Source: Planctomycetaceae bacterium (GTDB taxonomy: Bacteria; Planctomycetota; Planctomycetia; Pirellulales; Thermoguttaceae). From it: a stretch of DNA of 9,917 nucleotides. The stretch covers positions 1 to 9,917 of the forward strand of contig JAIRPZ010000232.1 of assembly GCA_031256755.1 (NCBI GenBank). The letters run 5' to 3'. This document shows, piece by piece, positions 1-6,499 of the stretch. Made by a program: the position numbers and the translations under genes. Positions within the stretch are counted from its first letter, which is position 1; every line of letters begins with the position of its first letter. The notes below the pieces were generated by a model. It saw only the letters and a list, made by a program, of their open reading frames with translations. It ran no database searches and was not told where the DNA came from.

Positions 1-1214
1 CCGACTGCTTCAAGTTGCTCGACCGCCTTCGGGTGAAATTCGCCGAACTCGTCTGGACTGACGCTGACCATAAAACTGCCCCCTTTCGCCGCACAGTCAA
101 TCAGGTTGGAAATCACCCACTTTGCTCCCTTGTAATGCTCCGCCTTCGGGTCGTACGCAAAAATCTTTGCCAAGAGGCAGATACTCATCCATGGCATACC
201 GGACGATTCTGCCTCTTTCGGTACAAACGCTTCCGGCTGATAATAATCACCGTAGTTGCCGATGCCGCGTGCGCGGAACATTGTTTCCGGCGACCATTTC
301 CTCGCCAACTTGATGGTCTCTTTCATGTCCTGCCAGTTGTCTTTGCCCAACTGTTCATCAAAACAGACCATATCAATTTTGCCGTAGTTGGTCAGCAATT
401 CGTGAATCTGTTCCCGATGCCGCCGCACCATCCGCCGCCGTTCTTCCGGCGAAGGTTCGGAAGTGAGTATCCTTTTTTGTACCTTTCGGCTGCTGTTATA
501 ATAATTTTCAGGATGCGCTTGTATATCGGGCGTGATGAGCGGATGACTGTTATACGGACGGAAGTCGGCATCGTACCAATCGGGATGCGAAAAGTAGAGG
601 TCAATTTTGATGCCGTGCTGATGCGCTGCATCACAAAGTTCTTTCACGATGTCACGTTTGAATGGGGTTTCTTCAATGCTGTAAGCCAAGTCGCACGGCT
701 CGATAACGTTTTCCGGCGGATTGAGCCAGTTCGCCCGCTGCTTCACACGCGTTTTCGTATGGAACATGGAAAAGCCGTCGGGATGTTTGGTCGTGAATGC
801 AAACGCCTGCATGCCGCAGCGTTTGAAGAACTTCATCCAGCCGTCCGCGTTGAACCTGACCGGATTGAACGTCTTATAAAGTTCTTGATATTCCTGTCTC
901 TTTTCAGGAGACATATTGAGCCATGCCCACGATGCTTCGACTCCCAGTTTTGCATACACGCCCCAATGGATTCGGATGGAGAATTTAATATCACGGAACG
1001 ATTCGTAAGCGGCTTCGGAGGCATGGCGATAATCGCTGTCGGGTTCGTTTTCGGCATAGGAAGCGGTTCTTCTGTAATGACTGTCGGACTTCGGCAGGCG
1101 GAGTGTTTTTTCGCGGTCGGTTTCGGCACCGGCGAAAAGATTTGAGGGAACGGCAAGGGGCATCGCTGCGGCAGCAAGAGCAGATGCCTGTAAAAAATTC
1201 CGGCGAGTCGGCAT
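1..1214 (-). CDS. Alpha-L-fucosidase (GH29), Tat-exported, 3' end cut by window edge
   Basis: This is a secreted retaining glycosidase expected to release alpha-L-fucose from glycans outside the cytoplasm. I translated it by hand from the ATG at 1214 and found 404 codons with no stop, so the gene runs off the left edge. Residues 3-9 (TRRNFLQ) followed by an Ala-rich hydrophobic stretch to about residue 29 form a Tat signal peptide. GH29 landmarks appear in order: IHWG at 82-85, TTKHPDGF at 141-148, LYFSHPDW at 206-213, and YGKIDMVCFDE at 277-287, where D286 aligns with the family nucleophile. FMVSVSPDEFGEF (381-393) matches the usual motif near the end of the catalytic barrel, so little of that domain is missing. 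The family's common WFDG is CFDE here, which marks a divergent branch. A good ribosome site and a TATAAT box support the start. Family assignment is firm; the natural substrate is unknown. Confidence 0.9.
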   Translation of the reverse strand, partial: MPTRRNFLQASALAAAAMPLAVPSNLFAGAETDREKTLRLPKSDSHYRRTASYAENEPDSDYRHASEAAYESFRDIKFSIRIHWGVYAKLGVEASWAWLNMSPEKRQEYQELYKTFNPVRFNADGWMKFFKRCGMQAFAFTTKHPDGFSMFHTKTRVKQRANWLNPPENVIEPCDLAYSIEETPFKRDIVKELCDAAHQHGIKIDLYFSHPDWYDADFRPYNSHPLITPDIQAHPENYYNSSRKVQKRILTSEPSPEERRRMVRRHREQIHELLTNYGKIDMVCFDEQLGKDNWQDMKETIKLARKWSPETMFRARGIGNYGDYYQPEAFVPKEAESSGMPWMSICLLAKIFAYDPKAEHYKGAKWVISNLIDCAAKGGSFMVSVSPDEFGEFHPKAVEQLEAV

Positions 1215-1221
1215 AAGGAAT

Positions 1222-1226
1222 CTCCT
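1222..1226 (-). promoter_or_regulatory. Ribosome binding site of the fucosidase gene
   Basis: AGGAG on the minus strand lies 7 bases before the ATG at 1214. It supports this start, which is also the one that gives a complete Tat signal peptide. Confidence 0.75.
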
Positions 1227-1274
1227 GTTTGTTAATGGACGGTGAATGTGAATTAGGTTGATGATAAAAGGGAT

Positions 1275-1303
1275 ATTATATCGAATTTGTCCTATCGGAT
1301 AAC
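1275..1303 (-). promoter_or_regulatory. Candidate sigma-70 promoter of the fucosidase gene
   Basis: A perfect TATAAT box lies at 1280-1275 on the minus strand. A weak GTTATC occupies the -35 position 17 bases upstream (1298-1303). Transcription would start near 1268, giving a leader of about 50 bases. The -10 match is exact but the -35 is poor, so an activator may be needed. The gene therefore appears to have its own promoter, separate from lptB upstream. Confidence 0.5.
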
Positions 1304-1421
1304 TATCCTGCGGCTTTATCGTTATCCTGATGACCAAAGGACACCGCATAATCTTGTTCGCCGTCAAACCGCATCGCTGCCGATTGCCTGCAATACCCTG
1401 CCGTTTGTCAAGCGGTACCGG

Positions 1422-2618
1422 TTATTTATTCTTCCAGACCAATTGACCGAGGTTGCGGATAATGGACGACATTCCCGGATCGTCCGGCGTTTTCGCTTCT
1501 TCCGGCGGCACGTCCGGCGTAATACTTGACGCAATCGGTTTTAACCGCCGAATCCCCGATTTTTCCGCACCGCCCCCGGCAAGCGGTACCGGCGGACTTT
1601 CAACGGGCGGTGCCGTCCGAATCTCAACAACGGGGGGGGAATCTCCTGCGTCCGTATCCTTCGCTGCCGGACTATGGAATTGCAAATGAAACGGTTTCGT
1701 TCCTGCACTGATCGGTTCATGCCTTTCCGTCTTTTCCTTAATGACGACTTCCGTATTAGGGACTTCCCATTCGGGATCAACGGGACGGCGGCGGACGGGA
1801 AACGGCGAATGGCGTACCGCAGGAGGTTCCGCGGACGGACGGCTGCTGTCCGGCAATTTTGTCACAGCGTGCCGGCTCACATTTTCGCCGAAATAGACCT
1901 TGCGGGCTTCGGGATTGGCAAGCACTTCGTCCGGCGTGCCGTGACATAACACTTTGCCGGCTTGAACGACATAACTCCGCTGTGTGATTTCCAGCGTATC
2001 CTGAACGGAATGGTCGGTAATCAAAATCGAAATGCCTTCGGCGGCAAGATTGCGGATAATTTCCTGAATACCGGCAACGGTGACAGGATCAATGGCGGCA
2101 AACGGTTCGTCCAGCAAAATAATTTTCGGATTGGAGACCAGCGACCGGGCGATTTCCAGCCGCCGCCGTTCTCCGCCGGAAAGTGAACCGCCGTAACTGT
2201 GCCGGAGATGAGTCAGATGGAATTTTTCGAGCAATTCATCGCACCGGACTTTTCGCTCGGCTCTTTTTATGCCGATCATTTCCATTATGCCGATCAGGTT
2301 ATTCTGAACGGTCAATTTTTGGAAGACGCTTCGGTCTTGCGGCAGATAACCGAGTCCGCCGTCGCGGCAGCGTTTGTACATTGCCCAATCGGTTACGTTT
2401 TGACTGCCGAGATAGACCATTCCGCCGTTAGTGCTGATCAAACCGCAAGCCATTCGGAAACTGGTTGTTTTTCCCGCACCGTTCGGACCGAGCAGTCCGA
2501 CAATCTCGCCGTGATTGACGTGAAAACTGACCCCGTCTACCACGCGGCGTGTTCCGTAGATTTTGATCAATCCTTCTACGTTAAGAATCGGTGCGGCGTT
2601 TTTCGGCAAATCGGACAT
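1422..2618 (-). CDS. lptB: LPS export ABC transporter ATPase LptB with long C-terminal extension
   Basis: This is the cytoplasmic ATPase that, in the Lpt family, powers LptFG extraction of lipopolysaccharide from the inner membrane. All motifs are present: Walker A GPNGAGKTT (44-52), Q-loop Q94, signature LSGGE (146-150), Walker B IILLDE with catalytic E171, and switch H203. The segment ILITDHSVQDTLEI and the ending KVYFGENV near 240-247 are LptB-like. Normal LptB stops there at about 240 residues; this protein continues to 398. The extra 150 residues are rich in Pro, Ser and Glu, look disordered, and end in a short ordered-looking tail (SSIIRNLGQLVWKNK). The frame is open throughout with no sign of a frameshift. 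The ATG at 2618 has no clear Shine-Dalgarno site. LptA, LptC and LptFG are not in view, so a related branched-chain amino-acid-type ATPase is possible but less likely. Confidence 0.82.
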   Translation of the reverse strand: MSDLPKNAAPILNVEGLIKIYGTRRVVDGVSFHVNHGEIVGLLGPNGAGKTTSFRMACGLISTNGGMVYLGSQNVTDWAMYKRCRDGGLGYLPQDRSVFQKLTVQNNLIGIMEMIGIKRAERKVRCDELLEKFHLTHLRHSYGGSLSGGERRRLEIARSLVSNPKIILLDEPFAAIDPVTVAGIQEIIRNLAAEGISILITDHSVQDTLEITQRSYVVQAGKVLCHGTPDEVLANPEARKVYFGENVSRHAVTKLPDSSRPSAEPPAVRHSPFPVRRRPVDPEWEVPNTEVVIKEKTERHEPISAGTKPFHLQFHSPAAKDTDAGDSPPVVEIRTAPPVESPPVPLAGGGAEKSGIRRLKPIASSITPDVPPEEAKTPDDPGMSSIIRNLGQLVWKNK

Positions 2619-2624
2619 GCCGTT

Positions 2625-2653
2625 ATTCTAACTCTTTTCCGGCAATGCGTCCA
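2625..2653 (-). promoter_or_regulatory. Possible promoter of lptB, giving a leaderless transcript
   Basis: On the minus strand TGGACG (2653-2648), a 17-base spacer and TAGAAT (2630-2625) resemble a sigma-70 promoter at 9 of 12 positions. The -10 box ends only 6 bases before the lptB ATG, so transcription would begin at about the start codon. That would fit the missing Shine-Dalgarno site. It overlaps the end of the small ORF 2628-2777 and may be chance. Confidence 0.25.
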
Positions 2654-2777
2654 GAGCAATTGCGGCAGGCGGCAGCAGGCGTTTCTCTTTGTTTTTCGCA
2701 GTAATGCTGAAATTGCGTGCGTTGACAAAGAATGAGGCATCGTCAATAATGACGGCCGTGCGTTTATCTTTCCTCAT
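2628..2777 (-). CDS. Possible small protein of 49 residues upstream of lptB
   Basis: An ATG at 2777 opens a 49-codon frame that ends with TAG 9 bases before the lptB ATG. It begins MRKDKRTAVIIDDASFFVNA and ends in LDALPEKS. The peptide has a charged start, an alternating hydrophobic segment that could form beta strands (AVIIDDASFF, RNFSITAKN), and a Pro/Ala-rich end. An in-frame stop lies just upstream, so it is not the tail of a longer intact frame. No good ribosome site precedes the ATG. It could be a real small lptB partner, a remnant of an lptA/lptC-like gene, or a chance frame. I do not recognise a family. The plus-strand promoter of the RNA ligase lies inside it on the other strand. Confidence 0.3.
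   Translation of the reverse strand: MRKDKRTAVIIDDASFFVNARNFSITAKNKEKRLLPPAAIALDALPEKS
2722..2750 (+). promoter_or_regulatory. Sigma-70 promoter of the RNA ligase gene
   Basis: A perfect TTGACA (2722-2727) is followed by exactly 17 bases and AATAAT (2745-2750), matching the consensus at 11 of 12 positions. The expected transcript start is near 2757, about 36 bases before the ATG at 2793. This is the best promoter in the window. It suggests steady housekeeping transcription of the RNA ligase. Confidence 0.65.
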
Positions 2778-2792
2778 ACCCGGTAAAATAAA

Positions 2793-3935
2793 ATGTCCGA
2801 AGAAAGAAAATTAGCGTCAGTCGTTACGATTAAAAACATCACCCCCATCGAAGGTGCAGACCGCATTGTCCTTGCCTCCATGGAGGAAAATTCATGGCGA
2901 TGTATTGTCGGTGCCGGAACCTACACTCCCGGCGATCAAGCCGTTTATTTTGAAATCGACTCGATACTGCCGCAAATCCCCTATTTCCAAGAAAACAAAT
3001 ATCTCGTTGAACGGAAATTCCGCATTAAAACACTGAAAATGAGAGGCGTGATTTCGCAGGGATATATCGTTCCGATGCAGGATACCGGGCGGATTTTCCG
3101 CGAATGCGGACAGGAATCTTGGGGAATGCTGCATTCCGGCAGCGATGTGACCGCTCTGATGAAGGTGACAAAATGGGAAGAACCGGAAGCGTCTGTGAAT
3201 ATGAACCGTCCGAAAGACGCGAAGCCGTTTCCAAACTTCATCCAGAAAACCGACCAAATCAGGATTCAGTCCATCGAAAAAGAATTATTCCTTCACAAAA
3301 TACTTGGTAAAAAATTCCTTATCACCGTCAAAGTTGACGGGACTTCTGCGTCCGTATTTTGGAACGCCAGAACGAAAGAATACGGCTGTTGCAGCAGAAA
3401 TCTGCAAGTTTATTCCGGTATGGACAAAGCACAAAATTGGCTGTCCAAGTTGCGGCAATGGTTTGCCGGACATTTTTTCAAACAAAATCCGGCTGAACCG
3501 TCTGTCTCCGAACTGACTATATACAGCACGGTTCCGAAGCAGTACGGACTTGACGAAAAACTGCCGCAGTTCTGCCGTGAACGGAACCGGTCATTGGCGT
3601 TGCAGGGTGAAATTATTGGCGAAGGGATTCAATCAAATCGTGAAAAAGTAAAGGGGAAAGAATTCCTGATTTTTGATATTTGGGACATTGATCATCAGCA
3701 GTATCTCCCGCCGGAAGAAGTGCAGGATATTTGCGGTGTGCTTGGACTTAAATACGTTCCGGTGGTACAGGAGGAATACATTGTCGGCGAAAACATTGAC
3801 GAACTCGTTGCGCTGGCGGATGGACCGGGATACAACAATGACTGCCGCGAAGGGATCGTTGCGAAAAGACGGGACGATCCCAACGTGTCGTTCAAGGTTA
3901 TTTCCAACCAATACCTTTTGAAACATGGATTGTGA
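2793..3935 (+). CDS. ATP-dependent RNA ligase, DraRnl/Rnl5 (DRB0094) type
   Basis: This nucleotidyltransferase would seal nicks that have a 3'-OH RNA end, via a lysyl-AMP intermediate, and so act in RNA repair. The N-terminal 120 or so residues (LASVVTIKNITPIEGADRI onward) match the OB-like domain that is typical of the DraRnl family and sits before the catalytic domain. Nucleotidyltransferase motifs follow: motif I KVDGTS with catalytic K180, SRN at 201-203, GEIIGEGIQSNREKVKG (272-288), FLIFDIWD (291-298), motif IV EGIVAKRR (353-360) and motif V SFKVIS (366-371). The 380-residue length is somewhat above the roughly 340 of the Deinococcus enzyme. Part of the difference seems to be a basic, aromatic-rich stretch around 210-240. 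The ATG lacks a clear Shine-Dalgarno site. The gene stands alone between its own promoter and a terminator-like hairpin. No RNA-damage partner gene is nearby. Confidence 0.88.
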   Translation: MSEERKLASVVTIKNITPIEGADRIVLASMEENSWRCIVGAGTYTPGDQAVYFEIDSILPQIPYFQENKYLVERKFRIKTLKMRGVISQGYIVPMQDTGRIFRECGQESWGMLHSGSDVTALMKVTKWEEPEASVNMNRPKDAKPFPNFIQKTDQIRIQSIEKELFLHKILGKKFLITVKVDGTSASVFWNARTKEYGCCSRNLQVYSGMDKAQNWLSKLRQWFAGHFFKQNPAEPSVSELTIYSTVPKQYGLDEKLPQFCRERNRSLALQGEIIGEGIQSNREKVKGKEFLIFDIWDIDHQQYLPPEEVQDICGVLGLKYVPVVQEEYIVGENIDELVALADGPGYNNDCREGIVAKRRDDPNVSFKVISNQYLLKHGL

Positions 3936-3951
3936 ATGTTTTCCCGGAATG

Positions 3952-4018
3952 CCCGTCCGATGACCGGAAAATTTTGCTGCCGGACGGGAGTCTCCCTCTT
4001 TTATCTTTTTTGTTTTTG
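3952..4018 (+). terminator. Terminator-like hairpin after the RNA ligase gene
   Basis: CCCGTCCG (3952-3959) pairs perfectly with CGGACGGG (3981-3988) around a 21-base loop. A smaller hairpin GGGA-GTC-TCCC (3986-3996) directly precedes a T-rich stretch (3997-4018). Either stem followed by the T tract could end transcription. The large loop and the 8-base gap between the long stem and the T tract make it an imperfect intrinsic terminator. It separates the ligase from the downstream nitroreductase. Confidence 0.5.
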
Positions 4019-4107
4019 AGTAAAATCCGCGTAGATTGTGCCGGCAGGAAAATTCCTGCTGTACGACCATCAATAATAACAATAACGCTGCCCGTAAAAT
4101 CAATTTG

Positions 4108-4917
4108 ATGAGTGCCATATCCATAGAACGGTATTTGTGTGTCCGCTGCGGTCAGTGTACCAATGTTTGTCCCGGCCACCTTATTCAACGCCGATCCGCC
4201 AGTGAATATCCTAAAATTGTCGAGGATGCAGCGGATATATGTATCCGCTGTCATCATTGCGTTGCCGTATGTCCCGTCGGCGCATTGACCGTTGACGGCA
4301 TCGGGCGGAATGATTGCCTTGAACCGGATAAATTCGCTATTCCACGTTTTGAGCATATTGCCAATCTTGCCCGTATGAGACGGTCAATCCGTAATTATGC
4401 GGACAAACCGGTCGACGACCGCATCATTGATCAACTGCTTGATGTTGTCCGCTGGGCTCCTTCTGCCAAAAACGGGCTTCCGGTCAAATGGGTCATTGTG
4501 AATAATGCCGGAAAAGTCCGGGAACTTGCCGGATTCGTGATGAATTGGGTCAAAAAACAAGCCGGTTTGGAACGGATTCTTGCCGCATGGAACAAAGGCG
4601 AAGACCCGATTTTCCGCGGCGCACCGTGCGTCATTGCCGCGTATACCGACAAAACGGCTTATTGGGCTCCGGTTGATGCGGCGATTGCGGTCGAAACGCT
4701 CGATATTTGTGCGGCAGCGATGCGTCTTGGTTCGTGCTGGGCAGGATTCTTTGTTCACGCCGCACAATCGGCGGAACAAACCGCCATCAACAAATGGCTG
4801 GGACTGAACGATTCAGAAACGGTGCAGGGCGGACTTATGCTCGGACATATCGGCGATGTTGCTTATCAGCGGATTCCCTGCCGCCCGGAACCGGTAAAAA
4901 AATGGATACGCGGCTAG
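4108..4917 (+). CDS. Nitroreductase-family protein with N-terminal 2x[4Fe-4S] ferredoxin domain
   Basis: This is a cytoplasmic FMN oxidoreductase fused to its own electron-transfer domain. From the ATG at 4108 it has 269 residues. Two CxxCxxCxxxCP clusters (Cys 11, 14, 17, 21 and 45, 48, 51, 55) form a bacterial ferredoxin domain. A nitroreductase domain follows from about residue 85: RRSIRNY (91-97), which usually contacts the FMN phosphate, WAPSAKN (116-122), and a Cys-containing LGSCWAGFF near 207-215. Such fusions are common in anaerobes and take electrons from ferredoxin-like donors; the substrate cannot be told from sequence. A TTG at 4036 would add 24 residues including a run of Asn, which is unlike the family, so I prefer 4108. 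No clear Shine-Dalgarno site is seen for either start. The next gene begins 61 bases after its stop. Confidence 0.88.
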   Translation: MSAISIERYLCVRCGQCTNVCPGHLIQRRSASEYPKIVEDAADICIRCHHCVAVCPVGALTVDGIGRNDCLEPDKFAIPRFEHIANLARMRRSIRNYADKPVDDRIIDQLLDVVRWAPSAKNGLPVKWVIVNNAGKVRELAGFVMNWVKKQAGLERILAAWNKGEDPIFRGAPCVIAAYTDKTAYWAPVDAAIAVETLDICAAAMRLGSCWAGFFVHAAQSAEQTAINKWLGLNDSETVQGGLMLGHIGDVAYQRIPCRPEPVKKWIRG

Positions 4918-4944
4918 AGACCGGCTGTCCCGTTTGTTTATATG

Positions 4945-4953
4945 TGATAGAAT
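4945..4953 (+). promoter_or_regulatory. Possible extended -10 promoter for the membrane protein gene
   Basis: TGaTAGAAT at 4945-4953 is an extended -10 element, with only a weak -35 match upstream. It would start transcription near 4960, about 20 bases before the ATG at 4979, inside the short gap after the nitroreductase stop. Read-through from the nitroreductase is equally possible. Confidence 0.3.
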
Positions 4954-4978
4954 CGTCTCCTTTCACGCCGCTTTCATT

Positions 4979-5977
4979 ATGATGCTGCTCCGCTTGATAC
5001 AAAAGAATTCCGTCCGGCGGTTTTTTTGGATTTTTCTCCAAATTGTGCTGATTGTTTGCATTTTCGGTTTTCTTTTTTGGAAAGCGGCTGCGGCAACGGA
5101 TGCCGGAGGGAGAAACATTTTGGCGGTTTTTTGGGAACAGCCGAAACGCTGGCATCTCCTCGCCGCTGCTTTTGCCGCACAATTTCTTGCCGTTTCGCTG
5201 ACACTTATCCGCTGGCGGTGGCTGACGCGGACGCTGGGACTGGAATGTTCATACAAAGACGCTTTCCGTATCGGTTTTCTCGGTGCGATGCTTAATCTTA
5301 TGCCGCTCGGCATTGTCGGCGGCGATGCCGTTAAAGCCGTTATGATCACACAAAAGAATTCCGGCTACAAATCGCAGTCCGTTGCCGGTGTGTTTCTTGA
5401 CCGGTTCATCGGGCTGCTCGGTATGTTTCTCTGCGGTACAGTTTTGATTCTTTTGACCGGTTTTCATTTACGGCACGAAATGGCTGCCGAAACATTGACG
5501 CGGATTGTTTTTTTCCTCACGGCTTGCAGTGTGACCGGATCAGCCGTTGTTTTTCTTCCGTTTTTTGCGAAGGGGCATTTTGAACGCCGGATCGAAAAGA
5601 TTCCTTTTGCCGGCGGTCCTTGCAGCAAACTGACGCGGTCGCTGCTGCTGTACCGGCATCACAAGCGGTGTCTGCTGCAATCCTGTCTTGTTTCGGTTGG
5701 CGTGCATTTGCTGCTTGGATTGTCGTTGTATTGGCTTGCTGCCGGACTTTTTCCGGTTGTTCCCGGCTTGACGGAACATGAAATGCTGTATTGTGCAGCG
5801 AATTTAACTTCCATGATTCCGCTTGCTGCCGGACCGTTTGAATTTGTGCTGGCGCACCAGTTGTATCCTTTATTCGGAACCGGCATTGGTGCGGGACTGG
5901 TGATCGCCTTGGCGTACCGTTTGACAACAATTCTTGTTGCGGTTGCCGGTGCTGTTGCCGCAAAAATTCTGTTTTGA
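4979..5977 (+). CDS. Multi-spanning membrane protein, LPG synthase TM / UPF0104 family
   Basis: This inner-membrane protein is related to the flippase half of MprF (lysyl-phosphatidylglycerol synthase). From the ATG at 4979 it has 332 residues and about eight hydrophobic segments, near residues 15-34, 59-77, 98-115, 138-161, 174-197, 233-257, 270-287 and 302-330. Family landmarks are visible: IVGGDAVKA (112-120), LDRFIGLLG (140-148) and PLAAGPFE (281-288). There is no soluble aminoacyl-transferase domain, so it resembles stand-alone members thought to move lipids or lipid-linked intermediates. A TTG at 4934 would add 15 residues before the basic N-terminus; ATG 4979 or the adjacent ATG 4982 is more likely. 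It follows the nitroreductase closely and converges on the thioredoxin gene. The family call is good; the substrate is not known. Confidence 0.8.
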   Translation: MMLLRLIQKNSVRRFFWIFLQIVLIVCIFGFLFWKAAAATDAGGRNILAVFWEQPKRWHLLAAAFAAQFLAVSLTLIRWRWLTRTLGLECSYKDAFRIGFLGAMLNLMPLGIVGGDAVKAVMITQKNSGYKSQSVAGVFLDRFIGLLGMFLCGTVLILLTGFHLRHEMAAETLTRIVFFLTACSVTGSAVVFLPFFAKGHFERRIEKIPFAGGPCSKLTRSLLLYRHHKRCLLQSCLVSVGVHLLLGLSLYWLAAGLFPVVPGLTEHEMLYCAANLTSMIPLAAGPFEFVLAHQLYPLFGTGIGAGLVIALAYRLTTILVAVAGAVAAKILF

Positions 5978-5999
5978 TGCGGCATCCGAGGCGTTAAAT

Positions 6000-6014
6000 C
6001 TGTGAACGTCACAG
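6000..6014. terminator. Short perfect hairpin between convergent genes
   Basis: CTGTGA-ACG-TCACAG is a 6-bp perfect inverted repeat with a 3-base loop. It lies 22 bases after the membrane protein stop and overlaps the thioredoxin stop codon at 6009-6011. Its position suggests a two-way transcript end. No strong T tract follows on either strand, so termination is uncertain. Confidence 0.35.
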
Positions 6015-6338
6015 AGCAATTGCCTGTTCAAGGGCGTTTTTAAGGACGCTTGCCTGCTGTAAACCGGCAAACTGGGTCACTTTTTGACCGTCTTTCATTA
6101 CAATCAATGTCGGAATACTCGAAACGCCGTGCTGTACGGTCAATCCTTGGAGTTTTTCGGTATCGACTTTGATGATTTTCGCTCTGCCGGCGAATTCGGC
6201 GGCGACTTCTTCTAATATCGGCAACTGCATTCGGCATGGACGGCACCACGTTGCAAAAAAATCAATCAGCACAACGCCGGACTGTACTGCTGCGGCAAAA
6301 GATTCCTCTGATTCGATGACCTGGATAGTATCACTCAC
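6009..6338 (-). CDS. trxA: Thioredoxin with WCRPC active site
   Basis: This is a small cytoplasmic thiol-disulfide oxidoreductase of 109 residues with no signal peptide, the usual length for thioredoxin. Key positions fall at the same numbers as in E. coli thioredoxin: buried D26, W31, C32, P34, C35, K57 and cis-P76 (SIPT). The exception is residue 33, where the almost universal Gly is Arg, giving WCRPC. The flanking CRMQLP is also reminiscent of TlpA/ResA-type proteins. Such a change in the CxxC dipeptide is expected to alter redox potential or partner choice; that is an inference. The start is GTG, chosen because it sits 6 bases after an AGGAG site. The gene is divergent from the FliI-type ATPase. 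It could be a second, specialised thioredoxin rather than the main one. Confidence 0.9.
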   Translation of the reverse strand: MSDTIQVIESEESFAAAVQSGVVLIDFFATWCRPCRMQLPILEEVAAEFAGRAKIIKVDTEKLQGLTVQHGVSSIPTLIVMKDGQKVTQFAGLQQASVLKNALEQAIAL

Positions 6339-6344
6339 AATCTG

Positions 6345-6350
6345 CTCCTC
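6345..6350 (-). promoter_or_regulatory. Ribosome binding site fixing the GTG start of thioredoxin
   Basis: GAGGAG on the minus strand lies 6 bases before the GTG at 6338. It decides the start, because no ATG in this frame lies near the beginning of the thioredoxin fold. Confidence 0.75.
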
Positions 6351-6383
6351 TCGTTAGGTTGTTGGAGATTAAAAATCACTTTT

Positions 6384-6392
6384 ATTTTACCA
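6384..6392 (-). promoter_or_regulatory. Possible extended -10 promoter of the thioredoxin gene
   Basis: On the minus strand TGgTAAAAT (6392-6384) matches an extended -10 element. No good -35 box is present, as is allowed for this promoter class. Transcription would start near 6377 and leave a leader of about 40 bases that contains the ribosome site. Confidence 0.35.
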
Positions 6393-6414
6393 TGATTGAA
6401 AAAAGAAATATAGG
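6386..6414 (+). promoter_or_regulatory. Possible promoter of the FliI-type ATPase gene
   Basis: TTTACC (6386-6391), 17 bases and TATAGG (6409-6414) match the sigma-70 consensus at 8 of 12 positions. The leader to the ATG at 6500 would be about 85 bases. It overlaps the putative thioredoxin -10 element on the other strand. The match is weak, and a different sigma factor could drive this gene. Confidence 0.22.
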
Positions 6415-6499
6415 GGGAACCCGGAAAATCTGAAACGGATAAGTTTGTCCGGCGGATACGGGCGGCAGTTTGCTCTTTATTGTTCCGCTGAAAATTGCT

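Noticed and set aside
15..1145. 376-codon open frame on the plus strand
   Set aside because: It lies antisense to the fucosidase gene, whose Tat signal and GH29 motifs are clear. The predicted peptide is rich in Arg, Phe and His and resembles no protein family.
1409..1592. 13-base direct repeat CAAGCGGTACCGG at 1409-1421 and 1580-1592
   Set aside because: A repeat of this length is expected by chance about once in 10 kb. The second copy is ordinary lptB coding sequence.
2199..2735. 178-codon plus-strand frame across the lptB start
   Set aside because: It is antisense to the ATPase core of lptB and has no motif or ribosome site.
3633..4124. 163-codon minus-strand frame over the ligase end and the following gap
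   Set aside because: It overlaps ligase motifs IV and V on the other strand. Its product looks like translated noise.
6000..6014. CRP-like operator (TGTGA...TCACA)
   Set aside because: The spacer is 3 bases instead of 6, and it lies between convergent gene ends, not before a gene. It is treated as a hairpin.
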